Positions 34,300 to 43,355 of a stretch of DNA of 64,000 nt are shown piece after piece. Within the stretch, counting starts at the first letter, position 1. Every line of letters begins with the position of its first letter. Both the position numbers and the translations under genes were made by a program. Below the pieces are notes generated by a model. That model saw only the letters and a list, made by a program, of their open reading frames with translations, did not search any database and had not been told where the DNA came from. Location of the stretch: the NCBI GenBank assembly GCA_003612585.1, contig RAZH01000013.1, forward strand, positions 24,191-88,190, in the 5' to 3' direction. This DNA comes from a bacterium 1XD42-54 (GTDB lineage Bacteria; Bacillota; Clostridia; Lachnospirales; Lachnospiraceae).

Positions 34300-35352
34300 T
34301 TAATTAACCTTCTCAAGGTTGTGACATGCCGCAAAATGTCCTTTACTGACCTCACGCCACTTTGGTACCTCTGCCGCACACTGCTCCGTCGCATAAGGAC
34401 ATCTTGTACGGAAGCGGCAGCCTGACGGCGGATTCAGAGGACTGGGCACATCTCCCTTCAGAACAATACGTTTATTTGCTCTTGCAATCTTAGGATCTGC
34501 AATCGGAATCGCAGAAATCAGGCTCTTCGTATACGGATGCAGGCTGTTGAAAATCAATTCATAGCTGTCCGCCAGTTCTACCAGCTTTCCAAGATACATA
34601 ACGCCAATGCGATTCGAAATATGCTTCACAACAGAAAGATCATGTGCAATGAAAAGATACGTAAGACCCATCTCTGCCTGCAAATCCTCAAACATATTGA
34701 CTACCTGAGCCTGAATGGAAACATCCAGAGCTGAGATTGGTTCATCGCAGACAATAAATTTCGGATCAACTGCCAACGCCCGCGCAATGCCGACACGCTG
34801 CCTCTGTCCTCCGGAAAACTCATGCGGATACCGGTTTGCATGCTCCGAATTCAGTCCCACGCACTCCAAAAGTCTCTGGATTTTCTCGTATCGCTCCTGT
34901 TTTGAGGAAGCCAGATGGTGAATATCAATCGCCTCACCGACGATATCTCCAACCGTCATACGCGGATCAAGACTCGCATACGGATCCTGAAAAACAATCT
35001 GCATTTCCCGACGGTATGGTTTCATATCCACTGCTGTCTTTTTACCAAGCTTCGGCTCGCCATTCTCCAAAATGTCATGGCTGTCCTCATCCATCATCGG
35101 AACATCACCGCTGTCAAACAGCACTTTGCCGTCATAAACAATACGTCCCTTTGTTGGTTCATACAGTCGGAGCAATGACCGCCCCGTTGTCGTCTTTCCA
35201 CAGCCAGACTCTCCCACAAGTCCCAGCGTCTCTCCTTTATTTACATAAAAGGAAACATCATCCACTGCCTGTACGTATTTTTTATTTTTGCCAAAGCCTC
35301 CTGCCGGAAAATACTGGTAAAGATGTTCTACTTTGAGTAACTTCTCGCTCAT
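34300..35352 (-). CDS. oppF: Oligopeptide ABC transporter ATP-binding protein
   Basis: 350 residues. Walker [10 protein letters not shown], the ABC signature LSGGQ-like ([15 protein letters not shown]) and Walker [13 protein letters not shown] are all present, as is the C-terminal oligopeptide/dipeptide extension with [11 protein letters not shown] containing Cys residues, which in this subfamily can bind an Fe-S cluster. It couples ATP hydrolysis to peptide import with OppD. Its ATG overlaps the oppD stop and has GGAGG upstream. The insert between Walker A and the Q-loop (about residues 80-110) is longer than usual. Confidence 0.95.
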   Translation of the reverse strand: MSEKLLKVEHLYQYFPAGGFGKNKKYVQAVDDVSFYVNKGETLGLVGESGCGKTTTGRSLLRLYEPTKGRIVYDGKVLFDSGDVPMMDEDSHDILENGEPKLGKKTAVDMKPYRREMQIVFQDPYASLDPRMTVGDIVGEAIDIHHLASSKQERYEKIQRLLECVGLNSEHANRYPHEFSGGQRQRVGIARALAVDPKFIVCDEPISALDVSIQAQVVNMFEDLQAEMGLTYLFIAHDLSVVKHISNRIGVMYLGKLVELADSYELIFNSLHPYTKSLISAIPIADPKIARANKRIVLKGDVPSPLNPPSGCRFRTRCPYATEQCAAEVPKWREVSKGHFAACHNLEKVN

Positions 35353-36347
35353 TTCTTACTTCCTCCTTCCAGCTCGGCCTTCTGATTCATCCAGCATGAG
35401 GTATAATGCACATCGCCAAAAAATGTAACCGGCGCCTTCTCACGCAGGCAGATCTGCATACAGCTGTCACAGCGCGAAGCAAACGGGCACCCCTTCGGCG
35501 GATTCAGAAGATCGACCGGCGTTCCCTCAATCGGAATAAGACGCTCATGCTCTCTGCTGTCCATACGCGGAATACTGCGGATCAGTCCCTTCGTATACTC
35601 ATGCTTCGGAGCATAGAAAATGTCGTCAGTCGTGCCATATTCTACAATATTGCCCGCATACATTACAGCAATGTGGTCACACATACTCGCAACGACTCCC
35701 AGATCATGTGTAATCATCAGGATCGCCATGCCAAGCTTATCCTTCAGCTCCATCATCAGCTCCAGGATCTGTGCCTGAATCGTCACATCAAGCGCTGTCG
35801 TAGGCTCATCAGCAATCAACAGCTTCGGCTCACACGCCAGCGCAATTGCTATCATGACTCTCTGACGCATACCACCGGAAAGCTCATGTGGATACTGTTT
35901 CAGACGTTTTTCCGGCTCATTGATACCGACCAGCTCCAAAAGCTCAACCGCCCTTGCCTGAATCTCACTTTTTGTTTTATCTGTATGAAGCTTCAGAACC
36001 TCGCGAATCTGATTACCGATTGTGTACACCGGATTGAGACTCGTCATCGGATCTTGGAAAATAATAGCCACCTCATTGCCGCGCAACTTCTGCATTTCTT
36101 TTTCGGACATGTCATTGATTCGGTGTCCGTTAAAATCAAGCGTACCGCCCAAAAGCTTTCCTGGATGTGCAGTCAGCCCCATCAGAGAGTATGCTGTCAC
36201 CGATTTTCCGGAACCACTCTCCCCTACGATGCCGAGAACCTCACCCTCGGAAACATGCAGCGATACATCATTCAGCGCTTTTACCTCTCCTGCCGGCGTA
36301 AAGAAGGAGAGACGCTCATGTTCAATGTTTACCAAATATTCACTCAT
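35349..36347 (-). CDS. oppD: Oligopeptide ABC transporter ATP-binding protein
   Basis: 332 residues. Walker [10 protein letters not shown]-loop [11 protein letters not shown], signature [15 protein letters not shown] and Walker [13 protein letters not shown] are visible, followed by the family C-terminal domain with [15 protein letters not shown], a Cys-rich segment. It forms the ATPase heterodimer with OppF on the cytoplasmic face. The genes overlap by four bases (ATGA), showing translational coupling. It lies between oppC and oppF. Confidence 0.95.
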   Translation of the reverse strand: MSEYLVNIEHERLSFFTPAGEVKALNDVSLHVSEGEVLGIVGESGSGKSVTAYSLMGLTAHPGKLLGGTLDFNGHRINDMSEKEMQKLRGNEVAIIFQDPMTSLNPVYTIGNQIREVLKLHTDKTKSEIQARAVELLELVGINEPEKRLKQYPHELSGGMRQRVMIAIALACEPKLLIADEPTTALDVTIQAQILELMMELKDKLGMAILMITHDLGVVASMCDHIAVMYAGNIVEYGTTDDIFYAPKHEYTKGLIRSIPRMDSREHERLIPIEGTPVDLLNPPKGCPFASRCDSCMQICLREKAPVTFFGDVHYTSCWMNQKAELEGGSKK

Positions 36348-36361
36348 TGCTCTCTTCTCCC

Positions 36362-37414
36362 TTAATTTTTCATCTTCGGGTCAAACGCATCGCGCAGACC
36401 GTCCCCCAGCAGATTAAAGCTCAGAATAATCAAACTGATCAAAATTGCCGGGATAAACAACAAATATGGAAATGTATTAAATCCGTTAATCGCATCACTG
36501 GCAAGGCTGCCAAGTGACGGCATCGGCACTGCAACGCCAATACCCAAAAAGCTCAGAAAACTCTCTGTAAAAATAGAGGACGGAATCTGCAGTGTCGTGG
36601 TAACGATCAGCGTACCAATACAGTTTGTCAACAGATGCTTTTTAATGATACGCGCATTCGATGCACCGAGCGCTCTGGCTGCTGTGACATATTCACTTTC
36701 TTTCAATGTCAGAATCTGGCTTCGCACCATACGCGCCATACCGCCCCAGTAAAGCAGGGCAAATACGATAAAGATACTGATCAGATTGCGTCCAAGTACC
36801 TGAATCCAGCCAAAGCCCGGCATCTGTGACAATTGCTCCAGAGGCGCCTTTAAGGCAAACGATAACAGCACAATCAGCAAAATATCAGGAATCGTATAAA
36901 TAATATCAACAATACGCATCATAATGATATCGACCCACCCGCCAAAAAAGGCTGCAATCGAACCAAATATAGAACCGACAATCAAAATGATCGCTGCCGC
37001 CACAAGTCCGACAATCAGGGAGACACGGCTTCCCATCATTACACGGATTGCATAGTCGCGTCCATGCTTATCCGTACCGAGAATATGCGGGAACACATGC
37101 TCGCCATTGTCTATGCGCGTCTGCTCCTCCTCAGAATACTCCATCGGCGCCAGATGCTCACTGCCACGGATCTGCTGCTCATAGCTGTACGGATAAAAAG
37201 CCGGTACCACAAAGGAAAACAGCATGATAATAACAACAATGACCAGACTGACCATAGCAATCTTATTTTTGCAGAAACGGCGCACACCATCTTTCCAGAA
37301 GCTAACGCTCTCACGCAGAATCACAAGACTCTGTTTTTCCTCATTGGATGCGGGAAGAAAATCGTCCGGATTGATTCTTGCCTGAAAGCTTAATGGATTT
37401 GGATTCTCTTTCAT
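36362..37414 (-). CDS. oppC: Oligopeptide ABC transporter permease
   Basis: 350 residues with six membrane segments; the N-terminal cytoplasmic tail of about 45 residues is followed by the first helix (IAMVSLVIVVIIMLFSFVVP) and a large extracytoplasmic loop, as in OppC. The coupling-helix EAA motif reads EYVTAARALGASNARIIKKHLLTN. AGGAGGG precedes the ATG. It pairs with OppB to form the channel. The gene lies 12 bases after oppB. Confidence 0.94.
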   Translation of the reverse strand: MKENPNPLSFQARINPDDFLPASNEEKQSLVILRESVSFWKDGVRRFCKNKIAMVSLVIVVIIMLFSFVVPAFYPYSYEQQIRGSEHLAPMEYSEEEQTRIDNGEHVFPHILGTDKHGRDYAIRVMMGSRVSLIVGLVAAAIILIVGSIFGSIAAFFGGWVDIIMMRIVDIIYTIPDILLIVLLSFALKAPLEQLSQMPGFGWIQVLGRNLISIFIVFALLYWGGMARMVRSQILTLKESEYVTAARALGASNARIIKKHLLTNCIGTLIVTTTLQIPSSIFTESFLSFLGIGVAVPMPSLGSLASDAINGFNTFPYLLFIPAILISLIILSFNLLGDGLRDAFDPKMKN

Positions 37415-37426
37415 TCTTCTTCCCTC

Positions 37427-38344
37427 CTACTTCAGTTTGATACGCGGGTCAACCAACTTATAAACAATATCGACAACCACGTTCATGAATACCATTAAAG
37501 TCGCCAGGAAAATCGTTGTTCCCATAATTACCGTATAATCACGGTTTGTAATGGAACCGATGAATTCGCTTCCCAGACCCGGAATTGTAAAAATTTTCTC
37601 TACGATAAAACTGCCCGTTACCGTATAGGCAAGCAACGGTCCCATATAAGTAACAATCGGAAGGATCGCATTTCGAAGCGCATGCTTAAACAGGCTGACA
37701 AACTGATTCAGTCCTTTTGCTTTCGCCGTACGCATATAATCCTGTCCAAGTACATCCAGCATAGAAGAACGCATCAGGCGGGTTATGTATGCAGTCGGAT
37801 AAAAAGCAAGCGCAATCACCGGCATAATATAATGCTTCCAGGTCGACAATCCAAGCGTCGGAAGCCAGCCGAGCCGCACACCGAATACATACATCAGCAT
37901 TGTACAGATTACAAAACTGGGCACTGCTATTCCGCAGGTCGCTATAACAATGATAATGTTATCCCCGATTTTCCCTCGGTTCAGAGCCGAAATACATCCC
38001 AGTGGCACTCCGATACAGAATGCAACCAGAACAGCCATACCGCCAAGCCGTGCAGATACCGGAAATTTTGTGGATATAATCTTGGATACCGTACGTCCAC
38101 GTTGTTTCAGACTGTCCCCAAAATCACCATGTACTGCATCTCCTATATAAGTGAGATACTGTTCAAACAATGGCTTGTCCAGCCCATACTTTGCTTCCAG
38201 GGCCTTCATAGCCTTGGGACTGACAGCTTTTTCTGATAAAAACGGGCCACCCGGCACCAAATTCATCAGGAAAAACGTTAACGTGGCAACCAGCCAGACC
38301 GTGACAAACGCCATGCCAAGCCGCTTTAAGATATACTTTACCAT
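37427..38344 (-). CDS. oppB: Oligopeptide ABC transporter permease
   Basis: 305 residues, six membrane segments. The N-terminus MVKYILKRLGMAFVTVWLVA and the PGGPF motif are the family hallmark of OppB/DppB, and the EAA loop is QDYMRTAKAKGLNQFVSLFKHALRN. It forms the membrane channel with OppC. It is the first gene of the operon, with AAGGAG before the ATG, a promoter at 38493-38521 and a leader of about 145 bases. Confidence 0.95.
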   Translation of the reverse strand: MVKYILKRLGMAFVTVWLVATLTFFLMNLVPGGPFLSEKAVSPKAMKALEAKYGLDKPLFEQYLTYIGDAVHGDFGDSLKQRGRTVSKIISTKFPVSARLGGMAVLVAFCIGVPLGCISALNRGKIGDNIIIVIATCGIAVPSFVICTMLMYVFGVRLGWLPTLGLSTWKHYIMPVIALAFYPTAYITRLMRSSMLDVLGQDYMRTAKAKGLNQFVSLFKHALRNAILPIVTYMGPLLAYTVTGSFIVEKIFTIPGLGSEFIGSITNRDYTVIMGTTIFLATLMVFMNVVVDIVYKLVDPRIKLK

Positions 38345-38492
38345 ACTGTATGTCTCCTTTTCTTATGACACTTGACAGCGGTCACCCCTGCTGTCCGTAC
38401 CACCTGATTTGTGTACATTAGGAAAAATATACGGTCGTGTAAACTTCATTCCCTTTATTTCCCGTAATAATGCACAACAAAGCAACACTTTT

Positions 38493-38521
38493 ATTCTATT
38501 GAATATCCACATATATGTCAA
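38493..38521 (-). promoter_or_regulatory. Promoter of the oppBCDFA operon
   Basis: On the minus strand TTGACA (38516-38521) and TAGAAT (38493-38498) with a 17-base spacer. The leader that follows contains a GACAGC/GCTGTC hairpin at 38374-38395. The remainder of the 38345-38709 gap holds only the upstream region of the small plus-strand gene; I see no other gene in it. Confidence 0.8.
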
Positions 38522-38709
38522 GCAAATCATCCCCGAAAAACACACAAAATTCTTCCTCAAATTCCTCAATAAAACAACACAGGTTATTAGATGGAAAATT
38601 TTTTATGAAAAACACCGGTATCCCGTTCTTCTTTTCACAGTTATAAAATAGACTTTATCTTTAAAATGTGGTAGACTATAGAAAAATATTACGAGGAGGA
38701 GGTAGATAA

Positions 38710-39051
38710 ATGAACAGTGATGAAAAACTTGATCTCATGTTAACCGAAATGCAAAAAATGAATGAACACCTGCAAAATGTAGACAATTATTTACAGGCCG
38801 TCGATGAACGATTACAAAATGTGGATAATCATTTACACACTGTTGATGAACGGTTAGCAACATTGGAGACTGATGTTGCAGATATCAAAGATACTGTCCA
38901 TAATAATTATGATAAAACGTTAGAGTTTTATGGTACATATAGAGAAGATCGCTATTTACTTGATGAACGTTTGGATGAAATGGCCGCCCATACAGATATG
39001 CTTCAGGCCCAAACACTAAATAATACGGCTGAGATACGGCGTTATAAATAA
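38710..39051 (+). CDS. Small coiled-coil protein with a 14-residue internal repeat
   Basis: 113 residues, acidic and almost wholly helical. A 14-residue unit, LQNVDNYLQAVDER then LQNVDNHLHTVDER, occurs twice in tandem in the first half, with a third partial unit (LATLETDVADIKD). The heptad pattern of Leu and Val marks a coiled coil, probably oligomeric. No signal peptide, membrane segment or catalytic motif is present. GAGGAGG lies just ahead of the ATG, and a terminator-like hairpin follows the stop, so it looks like a genuine single gene. Similar short repeat proteins are common in Lachnospiraceae, with no function known to me. Confidence 0.75.
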   Translation: MNSDEKLDLMLTEMQKMNEHLQNVDNYLQAVDERLQNVDNHLHTVDERLATLETDVADIKDTVHNNYDKTLEFYGTYREDRYLLDERLDEMAAHTDMLQAQTLNNTAEIRRYK

Positions 39052-39083
39052 ATTCAGTACACTTGTAGGATAAAATCCATTTT

Positions 39084-39118
39084 GACCACTGTGCATGTAT
39101 TGCATAGGGGTCTTTTTA
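39084..39118 (+). terminator. Terminator after the coiled-coil gene
   Basis: GACC...GGTC with inner CT/AG and TGCA/TGCA pairs around a short loop, followed by TTTTTATG, 33 bases beyond the stop. Confidence 0.6.
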
Positions 39119-39190
39119 TGTTCTGGCTCATTTATCTTAATATTGATCATCAGGTTTGGACCAGCCGTTATTTTCCTTGTATCTTCGCAC

Positions 39191-39230
39191 AAAAAAACCT
39201 GAAATTCCTTTTTTTGAGAAATTTCAGGTT
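39191..39230 (-). terminator. Terminator after tRNA-Trp
   Basis: On the minus strand AACCTGAAATT pairs with AATTTCAGGTT, followed by TTTTTTT, starting 9 bases beyond the tRNA 3' end. Confidence 0.85.
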
Positions 39231-39238
39231 CTGTTAAA

Positions 39239-39309
39239 CAGGGGTTGAGAGAATCGAACTCCCACTAAGAGTTTTGGAGACTCCTGTCATACCACTTGAC
39301 CAAACCCCT
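39239..39309 (-). tRNA. tRNA-Trp (anticodon CCA)
   Basis: 71 bases on the minus strand. The acceptor stem is AGGGGTT/AACCCCT, the D stem GTCA/TGAC, the anticodon stem GGAGT/ACTCT enclosing loop CTCCAAA (anticodon CCA), the variable loop TAGT, and the T stem GGGAG/CTCTC enclosing TTCGATT. The discriminator base is G, as expected for Trp. The 3' CCA is not encoded, so it must be added afterwards. A terminator follows at once; it is a single tRNA, not part of a cluster. Confidence 0.95.
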
Positions 39310-39461
39310 ATATGATAACTCACCAGATATTTATACCACAAAGATCAAAAATTGTCAATTTATTTTTTTTAAATTTTGCCAGTATATTTGATATAAGCCG
39401 TGAAAAGGGCAAAGCTACTTTTTGCCGCTCCCCTTTTCACGTTTCCTATCCTCAGTATATG

Positions 39462-40532
39462 TTACACATCCAGCTTCATCTGTCCGTCCTGGATATATCC
39501 CATATTTTTCATTCCACGGTAAATCATATAAGAAAGCACGCCAGGAAGGATAAAATGGAACACTGCAATCTTCAGTAATACCGTCATAGGATCTTCCGTT
39601 GCCGCCATCGTCTGATAAGTCATGATCTGTCCCACAAGCCCGGATGTTCCCATCCCTGCACCCGTGGCATTATTAATCATATGGAACGGCCCTGCAATTG
39701 CAACAGGCCCGAGAATTGCAGATGCTAATGTGGGCGGCACCCAAATCAGCGGTCTTCGCACAATATTGGGAATCTGCAACATTGAGGTACCGACGCCCTG
39801 CGCAAACAGCCCTCCCACTCCATTGTCTTTAAAACTCGTCACTGCAAACCCGACCATCTGACAGCAGCAGCCGATCGTAGCCGCGCCTGCTGCCACCCCA
39901 TTCAGTCCCAGAATAATTCCAAGCGCCGCTGAACTGATCGGCAGAGTCAGCGCCATTCCCATCAAAACAGAAACGACAATTCCCATCAAAACAGGCTGCT
40001 GTACCGTTCCCCAGTTAATCAGGTTTCCAATCCAGGACATAAATTCGGAGATACCAGGTCCGACAAGCAATCCCACCGCTCCGCCAGACAAAATCGTAAC
40101 CGCCGGAGTAATCAATAAGTCAAGCTTTGTCTTTCCTGCTACAAGTCTTCCCACGGTAATTCCTATGTACGCAGCAACAAAAGCGCCCAGCGGTTCTCCG
40201 GGGCCTGATAACAGAAGTGCCCCCTGTTCCGTAAACAATGTCCCTGCAATTAAGTTACTTGCATACGCGCCGATCATACCCGCCGCGCCTGCTGACAACA
40301 ACACATAGGTAGATTCTTTGAACTTATACGCAACGCCGATTCCAATTCCCGCGCCAGTCAGTCTCTGGGCAATTACAGCAAAAGAACTTAAATATCCTCC
40401 GTACGTACCCCCGATCAGATCGCCTGCCTGCTTCAAAATGGTACCAATAATCAATGTGGAAAAAAGTCCCAGTGCCATGCCACTTAAGCCGTCAATAAAA
40501 ATGTTATTCAGTATCTTTTTGATTTCTTTCAT
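39462..40532 (-). CDS. Orphan PTS EIIC-like membrane protein (EIIC_2 / PfoR type)
   Basis: 356 residues from the ATG at 40530-40532; the longer frame to 40610 adds a charged leader with no better ribosome site. It has 8-10 hydrophobic segments with many Gly/Ala (GLSGMALGLFSTLIIG, ISSAALGIILGLNGVAAGAA) and a conserved GPFHMINNATGAGMG segment. This matches the PTS EIIC_2 family, whose members often lack linked EIIA/EIIB and include the PfoR regulator. No EIIA, EIIB or sugar-enzyme gene is near. It may be a transporter or a membrane sensor; the two-component pair lies just upstream on the same strand. Confidence 0.82.
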   Translation of the reverse strand: MKEIKKILNNIFIDGLSGMALGLFSTLIIGTILKQAGDLIGGTYGGYLSSFAVIAQRLTGAGIGIGVAYKFKESTYVLLSAGAAGMIGAYASNLIAGTLFTEQGALLLSGPGEPLGAFVAAYIGITVGRLVAGKTKLDLLITPAVTILSGGAVGLLVGPGISEFMSWIGNLINWGTVQQPVLMGIVVSVLMGMALTLPISSAALGIILGLNGVAAGAATIGCCCQMVGFAVTSFKDNGVGGLFAQGVGTSMLQIPNIVRRPLIWVPPTLASAILGPVAIAGPFHMINNATGAGMGTSGLVGQIMTYQTMAATEDPMTVLLKIAVFHFILPGVLSYMIYRGMKNMGYIQDGQMKLDV

Positions 40533-40712
40533 CTGCTCATATTCTCCCTTATCCTGTCTGGCCCGGCGTCTGAGTGACACCAAAGGCTGCGTTCTCGTGT
40601 CATTTGACATAATAACATAAAACCCACACGCTTGGGAAACTTTTTTTGCAGATTGTTAAAAATTTTTCAATCATTTTCCATGTTTATTTACGGGGACGTA
40701 TTTTTTGTTTCT

Positions 40713-42311
40713 CTATCGCCTCTGTTCATGATCTCGAAATGGAAAGCGCATTACTACCTTAAATAAATCTCCGTCAATACTGACCTCCAGAGTTCCTCCC
40801 ATATTGTGGACAAATCCTGATGCTATGGCAAGCCCAAGTCCATGCCCCTGCGTTGTCCTCGACTTATCGCCGCGCACAAAACGCTCCATGATTTCCTCCG
40901 GATTAAAATCCATCTCATAGGATGCAATATTTTTCAGCTGCATTTCCACCTGACTGCCTTTTCTTCTGGCTTCCAGATAGATTCTCGTGCCTTCCATAGA
41001 ATACTTCAGCGAATTTTCCAGAAGATTCTGCACGACGCGATACATTTTTCCATTGTCACCTTCAAAAAGCAAAGGTTCATCCTGATAGCTGGTACGTATT
41101 TCTCTTCCGCTTTCACAGACGGCATCCTCCATATTGCCCAGTGTCTGTTCCAGCAACCTGCGCATATCAAGCACCTCTATCGCCATCTGCGTCTCACCGC
41201 TTGTTGCCTTTGACAGATCAAACAAATCCTGAATCATATTTTTCAACTGCTCCTGTTTCAGTGAAATAACGCCCACATAATCCCGCGCTTCTGCGCTCAG
41301 TTCTTCCTTTTTCAGCAAATCCGTATACCCTACCATTGAAGTCAGCGGAGTTTTCAGGTCGTGCGACAAATTTGTAATCAGGTCAATTTTCAATCTCTCC
41401 GTCTGAATCTGCTTTTCCATACTTTTTTTCATAGCCGTATCAATATGCAAGAGCTGCTGTGACGCCTCATACAGAGCAGATTGCTCCGTGAGGATATTTT
41501 CCTGTGGAATTTCGCGATCTTCCGTCATGCACTGAATCTGATATGTCAGGCAGCCAACCTCCCGCTGAATCCGGCCAGTATATCCGTTTTTGATAAACAG
41601 GAGAAACAGCCCCGCACATGACACAATCACCAAAAACCCTACCGTTGGGTCACACACCCCCATTGATAGCATCCCCGCAAAAGCACCGACTGCTAAAAAC
41701 AATAACGCCAGAACAAGCGCGCCTTTCCTGCGGTTCTGCATACGGATTTCAACTGGCGTCCGATTCCGATATCGCCACACTTCCGACCAGATCAATGAAG
41801 TCTGTTTCATGATTCCGAGAAGCCACTGCCGTACCAGAAGCAACAGACTTCCATAAAAAACGAAAAGCACAATTGTCAGATGAAGCACAAACGCAAACAG
41901 AATATCCAGCCTGTCGTTGATCGGATATTTCCCCCACACTGCTGTTGAGTAAAAAATAAAACAGGTTCTCCATTTCCAGCTGCTATAACATAGTAAAATA
42001 ACGAGTAATTCCGTCTTTATTCTGTCGCCTACAAAAGTACCTCCTGACAGCTTTGTTATCAGCATTTTCCGATGAAAAAACAGACCGCGCATGGTCATAA
42101 AACCAGACAGAAACATCAGTAAAAAGCAAAAAAAAGCAGAAAACTGATACCCGTCTATATATTCCCAGGAATGAAGATAATAATTATAATACTGATAATA
42201 AATAACCGTCAGCGTCAGAAAAACAGACGTCACGATCAGACTGCCTGCCAGGAAAAACGGCCCTCTCTCTTTTGTGAACCAGCCCTTCCATCTCTCACCT
42301 TGCCTTTTCAT
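40713..42311 (-). CDS. Multi-spanning sensor histidine kinase
   Basis: 532 residues from the ATG at 42309-42311; an in-frame TTG 24 bases earlier is possible. The N-terminal half has about six membrane segments (FFLAGSLIVTSVFLTLTVIYY and others), with no large outer domain. The catalytic part has the H box DLITNLSHDLKTPLTSMVGY, the N box NLLENSLKYS and the G box GHGLGLAIASG. It phosphorylates the OmpR-type regulator encoded just upstream; the start lies inside the regulator gene, 16 bases before its stop, and no clear Shine-Dalgarno is seen, so translation is probably coupled. The signal sensed is unknown; the layout suggests membrane stress or an antimicrobial. Confidence 0.92.
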   Translation of the reverse strand: MKRQGERWKGWFTKERGPFFLAGSLIVTSVFLTLTVIYYQYYNYYLHSWEYIDGYQFSAFFCFLLMFLSGFMTMRGLFFHRKMLITKLSGGTFVGDRIKTELLVILLCYSSWKWRTCFIFYSTAVWGKYPINDRLDILFAFVLHLTIVLFVFYGSLLLLVRQWLLGIMKQTSLIWSEVWRYRNRTPVEIRMQNRRKGALVLALLFLAVGAFAGMLSMGVCDPTVGFLVIVSCAGLFLLFIKNGYTGRIQREVGCLTYQIQCMTEDREIPQENILTEQSALYEASQQLLHIDTAMKKSMEKQIQTERLKIDLITNLSHDLKTPLTSMVGYTDLLKKEELSAEARDYVGVISLKQEQLKNMIQDLFDLSKATSGETQMAIEVLDMRRLLEQTLGNMEDAVCESGREIRTSYQDEPLLFEGDNGKMYRVVQNLLENSLKYSMEGTRIYLEARRKGSQVEMQLKNIASYEMDFNPEEIMERFVRGDKSRTTQGHGLGLAIASGFVHNMGGTLEVSIDGDLFKVVMRFPFRDHEQRR

Positions 42312-43011
42312 CGAATTTTTCAATCTTGTAACCAATTCCCCACACCACCTTCAGATATTTTGGATATTTCGGAGTAATCTCAATCTTTTCCCGAATTCGT
42401 CTGATATGTACCATCACCGTATTTTCGATTCCATAAGCGTCCTCCTGCCACACACGGCAGTAAATTTCTTCCGCCGAAAAAACGTAGCCTGGATGGCTCA
42501 TCAAAAGCTCTACAATTTTATACTCTGTCGCTGTCAGACGCACCGGTTCCTGATCTACTGTCAGTTCCTTTTTATTTTTATCCAGTACCAGGCCGCCGTT
42601 TTTCAGTATATTTTCTCCGGAAATCGCAGTCACTGCTCCTAGAGAAAAATAACGCCGAAGCTGTGATTTGACCCTGGCCATCAGTTCTGCTGTATTATAA
42701 GGCTTTGTCACATAATCATCCGCCCCCATCGTAAGTCCGAGCACTTTATCACTCTCCTCTGTTTTTGCAGAAAGCATGATGACCGGTATGTTATTTTTTT
42801 CTCTGATTTTCATAAGCGCAGCCAGCCCGTTGAGCTGCGGCATCATCACATCCAGAATAATCAGATGGATTTGCCTTTCTGTCACCATTTCCAGCGCCTG
42901 CATCCCATTGTATGCCTTCAGTACCTGGTACCCTTCCAGCTCCAGAAGTCTTGCAAGTGATTTCACAATCTCCCGATCATCGTCCACCACTAAGATACGA
43001 TATGTTTCCAT
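42295..43011 (-). CDS. OmpR/PhoB-family response regulator
   Basis: 238 residues from the ATG at 43009-43011 (AAGGAG 8 bases upstream); the longer frame to 43092 is not used. The receiver domain has VVDDD near the start, the phospho-accepting Asp54 in LDVMMPQLNG, a Ser in MLSAKT and the switch Lys in VTKPYNTAEL. The C-terminal winged helix ends with ENTVMVHIRRIREKIE. It activates or represses genes in response to the kinase encoded immediately downstream. No own binding site is evident in the 344-base region before it. Confidence 0.95.
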   Translation of the reverse strand: METYRILVVDDDREIVKSLARLLELEGYQVLKAYNGMQALEMVTERQIHLIILDVMMPQLNGLAALMKIREKNNIPVIMLSAKTEESDKVLGLTMGADDYVTKPYNTAELMARVKSQLRRYFSLGAVTAISGENILKNGGLVLDKNKKELTVDQEPVRLTATEYKIVELLMSHPGYVFSAEEIYCRVWQEDAYGIENTVMVHIRRIREKIEITPKYPKYLKVVWGIGYKIEKFDEKAR

Positions 43012-43148
43012 TTCCGGCTCCTTTATCTCAATATAAAATTCTGGTATCTTCCATCCGTCTTTTTTCTCTCTTAGTATAACAGATAATGCCATGATTTTTT
43101 TTATAGAAATCTGACTTTTTTCTTACAGAATATCCGGCTGGATACTCC

Positions 43149-43186
43149 TTGTATTTCGATGCTTTTGTTGTATTTCGATGCTTTTG
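43149..43186. repeat. 19-bp perfect tandem duplication
   Basis: TTGTATTTCGATGCTTTTG occurs twice back to back (43149-43167 and 43168-43186), between the response-regulator gene and the palindromic element. It may be replication slippage or a pair of protein-binding sites upstream of the two-component operon. Confidence 0.85.
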
Positions 43187-43205
43187 CATAAATACATAAA
43201 TAAAA

Positions 43206-43303
43206 GGACTGTTGCAAAATACAGCGTTCCAGCCATATATGGTTTTGATGCCGCTTACATCTACGCCATATATGGTATGGATTCGCCATTTTGCAACGGC
43301 CCC
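43206..43303. repeat. 98-bp imperfect palindrome: terminator or MITE-like element after radA
   Basis: The ends GGACTGTTGCAAAATACAGC and, in reverse, GGGGCCGTTGCAAAATGGCG are inverted repeats sharing GTTGCAAAAT. Inside, CCATATATGG occurs twice (43233-43242, 43266-43275), itself a palindrome. The whole folds into one long hairpin. On the minus strand it is followed by TCCTTTTATTTAT, so it can terminate radA. The termini also resemble IS6-family inverted repeats (CTGTTGCAAA core) as I remember them, so it may be a transposase-less relic. No gene is seen in 43012-43355. Confidence 0.6.
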
Positions 43304-43355
43304 TCTTTCTCTGATATTTACTGATATTTATGATTTCTCTCAAAATTTGAACCGG

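Noticed and set aside
38374..38405. AGGTGGTACGG in the oppB leader as a possible T-box
   Set aside because: The T-box core should read GGTGGNACCGCG and be linked to a specifier stem and a terminator; neither is present, only a short GACAGC/GCTGTC hairpin without a T-run.
43101..43343. 80-codon minus-strand frame between radA and the response regulator
   Set aside because: It runs through the palindromic element and the 19-bp tandem repeat; no ribosome site and no protein-like pattern.
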